The notes beneath the pieces were generated by a model. The model saw nothing but the letters and a program-made list of their open reading frames with translations, ran no database searches and had not been told where the DNA came from. Shown piece by piece: positions 61,852 through 64,000 of a stretch of 64,000 nt of DNA. The stretch is from positions 124,001 to 188,000 of the forward strand of contig NZ_JAUOEK010000184.1 in the NCBI RefSeq assembly GCF_030540835.1. The letters run 5' to 3'. This DNA comes from Flavivirga aquimarina (GTDB lineage: Bacteria; Bacteroidota; Bacteroidia; Flavobacteriales; Flavobacteriaceae). A program made the position numbers and the translations under genes. How positions within the stretch are numbered: the first letter of the stretch is position 1; every line of letters starts with the position of its first letter.

Positions 61852-62466
61852 GCCCGTAGGGCATAAGGTATTGTAGAAATATGATCCATCTTAATTAATA
61901 CGCCGTAGGCGTTATACATCTTCCAAAAAATCAAAAAGAAACCGCTCTTCATATTCAACTTCAAATTTCTCAAGAAACTGAATATATTCTTCTTTAAAAG
62001 ATATGTTTTTATGGTGCTTCTCCTGATTTAGAACATATTGATATACATCATTTAATTGCGACCGTCCGTATGTAAAAGCCCCATACCCCTCCTGCCAAGC
62101 AAATTTCGTTGGACATAATTTTTCTTTATTAATAAATAGTGATGAACTTCTCTTAATTGCATAAACAGTCTCTGAAATAGATTTGTTTGGATTTAACCCG
62201 ACTAGTATGTGTACATGATTTGATACACCATTAACAATAATTGATTTGTGTTTCATCTCTGTAAGAATACCACTTATATATTCAAACACCCTATTGCGAA
62301 TGTTTTTATGTAATAACGCATCTCGTTTTTTTACGGCAAAAACAATTTGCACATACATTTGGGTAAATGTCCCTGGTTTCATAAATTGGACTTAATTGTA
62401 TATCTCCTACGGAGAATTTATGCGTGTTGATATATAATTTCTACAATACCAAAACCGCATACGCGG
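61852..62466. mobile_element. RAYT / IS200-like element with hairpin ends (about 615 bp)
   Basis: The transposase gene is bounded by two matched sets of short structures. Left: hairpin GCCCGTAGGGC (61852-61862), arm GGTATTGTAGAAAT (61867-61880) and hairpin CGCCGTAGGCG (61901-61911), which ends at the stop codon. Right: hairpin CTCCTACGGAG (62404-62414), arm ATTTCTACAATACC (62437-62450, exact inverse of the left arm) and hairpin CCGCATACGCGG (62455-62466). GTAG, the tetranucleotide linked to REP recognition, recurs on the left, with CTAC in two of the right-hand elements. Confidence 0.8.
61912..62382 (-). CDS. REP-associated tyrosine (Y1/HUH) transposase
   Basis: A 156-residue IS200-like transposase: metal-binding HUH pair H56-V-H58 in NHVHILVGL, and the nucleophile Tyr116 in VYQYVLNQEKHH, with WQEGYGAFTYGRS between. 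It nicks single-stranded DNA at structured ends. Length and motifs are complete, so it may be active. It lies in the gap between the glycan locus and hflX, bounded by hairpins and inverted arms. The domestic RAYT role (spreading REP elements) is as likely as a true IS. Confidence 0.92.
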   Translation of the reverse strand: MKPGTFTQMYVQIVFAVKKRDALLHKNIRNRVFEYISGILTEMKHKSIIVNGVSNHVHILVGLNPNKSISETVYAIKRSSSLFINKEKLCPTKFAWQEGYGAFTYGRSQLNDVYQYVLNQEKHHKNISFKEEYIQFLEKFEVEYEERFLFDFLEDV

Positions 62467-62571
62467 TATAAATAACAAATATAAATGAAATAAAATTAGT
62501 CAAATATTAACCTTTCATTTGTAAGTTTACATAAAGAACTCGTTCAAATTTAAAAGTTTAGAAACAAATAT

Positions 62572-63789
62572 TTATTCCAAATTCTCATAATTATAATCCG
62601 GATACAGGAAATGGTTATAGGGAAAACGCGTGATATGAATTTTACGAACCTCATCGTAAACACGTTTTTTAAAGTCTTCTAAATTCTGTTTGTTTAGCGC
62701 AGATATAAACAGGGCATTATTACCTACTTTGTTCATCCAGGTGCTTTTCCATTCCTCCAGACTATAATGCGCTTCGGTTTTTACGGCAACCAGATCATTG
62801 ACATCAAAAGGTTCTGGCTTATAAGCATCAATTTTGTTAAACACCATAATCGTTGGCTTATCACTACTCTTAATCTCACCCAGAATTTTATCTACAGATG
62901 CTATATGTTCTTCAAAATTAGGATGCGAAATATCTACTACATGTAATAATAAATCGGCTTCGCGAACCTCGTCCAGAGTACTCTTAAAACTCTCAACCAA
63001 TTGGGTTGGTAATTTTCTAATAAAACCAACAGTATCGCTTAATAAAAAGGGCAGGTTTTGTATTACCACTTTTCTAACCGTAGTATCTAGTGTTGCAAAC
63101 AGTTTGTTTTCGGCAAAAACCGTACTCTTGCTAATCACATTCATTAACGTAGACTTACCAACATTGGTATATCCCACTAGTGCCACACGCACCATTTTAC
63201 CTCGGTTACCACGCTGTACCGCCATTTGTTTGTCAATGGTTTTAATACGTGCTTTAAGTAGTGCTATTTTATCTCTTACAATACGTCTGTCTGTTTCAAT
63301 TTCGGTTTCACCCGGACCACGCATACCGATCCCCCCTTTTTGGCGTTCAAGGTGTGTCCACATACCTCTTAACCGTGGTAATAAATATTCGCATTGCGCC
63401 AATTCTACTTGGGTTCTAGCATAACTTGTTTGTGCACGTTGCGCAAAAATATCAAGAATTAAATTCGTTCGGTCTAATACTTTTATGTTAAGTATTTTAC
63501 TAATATTACGTTCTTGAGCTGCAGATAATTCATCATCAAAAATAGCCGTTCCAACATCATGCGCTTCAATATACTGGCGCACGTCTTCCATTTTACCAGA
63601 TCCTATAAATGTTTTAGGATTGGGCATCTCCATTTTCTGGGTAAAACGTTTTATAACATGCCCACCGGCTGTAAATGTTAAAAACTCCAACTCATCTAAA
63701 TACTCTTTAGATTTTTCTTCGTTCTGATCTTTAGTTATAACGCCAATTAATACAGCTTTTTCTAAAGTAATGTCTTTCTTTTCTAACAT
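62572..63789 (-). CDS. hflX: Ribosome-associated GTPase HflX
   Basis: A 405-residue GTPase. The N-terminal domain (1-190) has EFLTFTAGGHVIKRFTQKME and the glycine-rich QKGGIGMRGPGETEIETDRR. The G domain shows G1 GYTNVGKST (about 206-214), G3 DTVGFIRKLP and G4 NKIDAY. HflX splits stalled or stressed ribosomes. The C terminus after the G domain is short, as in most Bacteroidetes. Complete; it ends 105 bp beyond the right edge of the transposon. Confidence 0.96.
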   Translation of the reverse strand: MLEKKDITLEKAVLIGVITKDQNEEKSKEYLDELEFLTFTAGGHVIKRFTQKMEMPNPKTFIGSGKMEDVRQYIEAHDVGTAIFDDELSAAQERNISKILNIKVLDRTNLILDIFAQRAQTSYARTQVELAQCEYLLPRLRGMWTHLERQKGGIGMRGPGETEIETDRRIVRDKIALLKARIKTIDKQMAVQRGNRGKMVRVALVGYTNVGKSTLMNVISKSTVFAENKLFATLDTTVRKVVIQNLPFLLSDTVGFIRKLPTQLVESFKSTLDEVREADLLLHVVDISHPNFEEHIASVDKILGEIKSSDKPTIMVFNKIDAYKPEPFDVNDLVAVKTEAHYSLEEWKSTWMNKVGNNALFISALNKQNLEDFKKRVYDEVRKIHITRFPYNHFLYPDYNYENLE

Positions 63790-63844
63790 AAAATTATTTC
63801 AAAAAGAATTCCTTGATAATGTATCTAAGGGATCCTTTAAAATT

Positions 63845-63906
63845 GTCATTCCCGTATGTCAAACTAAGTGCAGTCGAAGTGCAATCAAAGTAAAAAACAG
63901 GAATCT
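63845..63906. repeat. Dispersed repeat, GTCATTCCCG...CAGGAATCT class, copy with GCAGTCGA core
   Basis: Same ends as 19965-20010, and an inner ACTAAGTGCAGTCGAAGTGC that carries the core of the other repeat class. It lies upstream of the hflX start. The rest of the window to 64000 is A/T-rich with no feature recognised. Confidence 0.7.
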
Positions 63907-64000
63907 GAATAAAAATATTACCAAGTTTTTCATGGTAATAAACACCAAATATTTTTATTATGCAAAGTTACGTAATTGGAAGCATTTTAAATTTTTATAT

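Noticed and set aside
62834-63424. A 196-codon ORF on the plus strand opposite hflX
   Set aside because: It lies wholly antisense to the well-conserved HflX coding region and has Ser/Leu/Thr-rich shadow composition.

Overview
The window is chromosomal DNA of a marine-type member of the Flavobacteriaceae (Bacteroidota). The evidence is low G+C, the gldD-gldE-ssb-mutY-HU-RNase G neighbourhood, a type IX secretion sorting tail, SUF genes with DUF59, DUF2480 and DUF3078 partners, TonB-dependent uptake, near absence of Shine-Dalgarno sites, and promoters of the Bacteroidetes TTTG / TAnnTTTG type. No rRNA, tRNA or CRISPR array was seen.

Layout. 1-1577: a tightly packed restriction-modification island (5'-truncated cytosine-5 methyltransferase, Eco47II-like endonuclease, Vsr-like repair nuclease). 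1574-7686: two secreted proteins of unknown function, a DinB/DUF1569 protein, and a phytase plus TonB-dependent receptor operon. 7851-8852: rplU-rpmA with promoter and terminator. 9010-11023: small membrane and metal-binding proteins. 11109-17176: the gliding/repair block gldD, gldE, ssb, mutY, HU, a 30-residue basic protein and RNase G. 17200-25725: lipoprotein protease, Tas-like reductase, OmpA lipoprotein, exonuclease III and a large surface protein. 25756-32860: M28 peptidase, succinate dehydrogenase operon and a T9SS-exported metalloprotease. 33059-39023: aminopeptidase P, aspartate kinase with a divergent ACT-like gene, a hydrolase, two zinc-ribbon paralogues and ThiL. 39280-43735: a four-gene surface operon ending in an MbnP/MbnH-like pair. 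44317-53768: SUF iron-sulfur assembly genes with DUF2480 and DUF3078. 54081-61754: a seven-gene glycan assembly locus. 61852-62466: a RAYT/IS200-like element. 62572-63789: hflX.

The genes form several working units. Phytase and TonB receptor probably scavenge phosphate or inositol. SufA, B, C, D, S, E and the DUF59 protein build Fe-S clusters of the kind carried by MutY and SdhB encoded nearby. SdhC, A and B form respiratory complex II. The 54-61 kb locus looks like a phospho-signalling-controlled polysaccharide synthase with an LtaS-type decorating enzyme and a YaiO-type outer-membrane barrel.

The most unusual observations are: two four-helix-bundle (23S rRNA intervening-sequence-type) genes placed inside the sdh and suf operons, each bounded by inverted repeats; a compact RAYT element with four matched GTAG hairpins; three small proteins sharing an exact C-x4-H-x16-C-x2-C spacing; a palindromic repeat inserted in frame in exonuclease III; a Vsr homologue that lacks the zinc ligands; and the uncharacterised glycan locus, in which enzyme and barrel carry similar TPR segments. 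All assignments come from reading the sequence; no database search was run.
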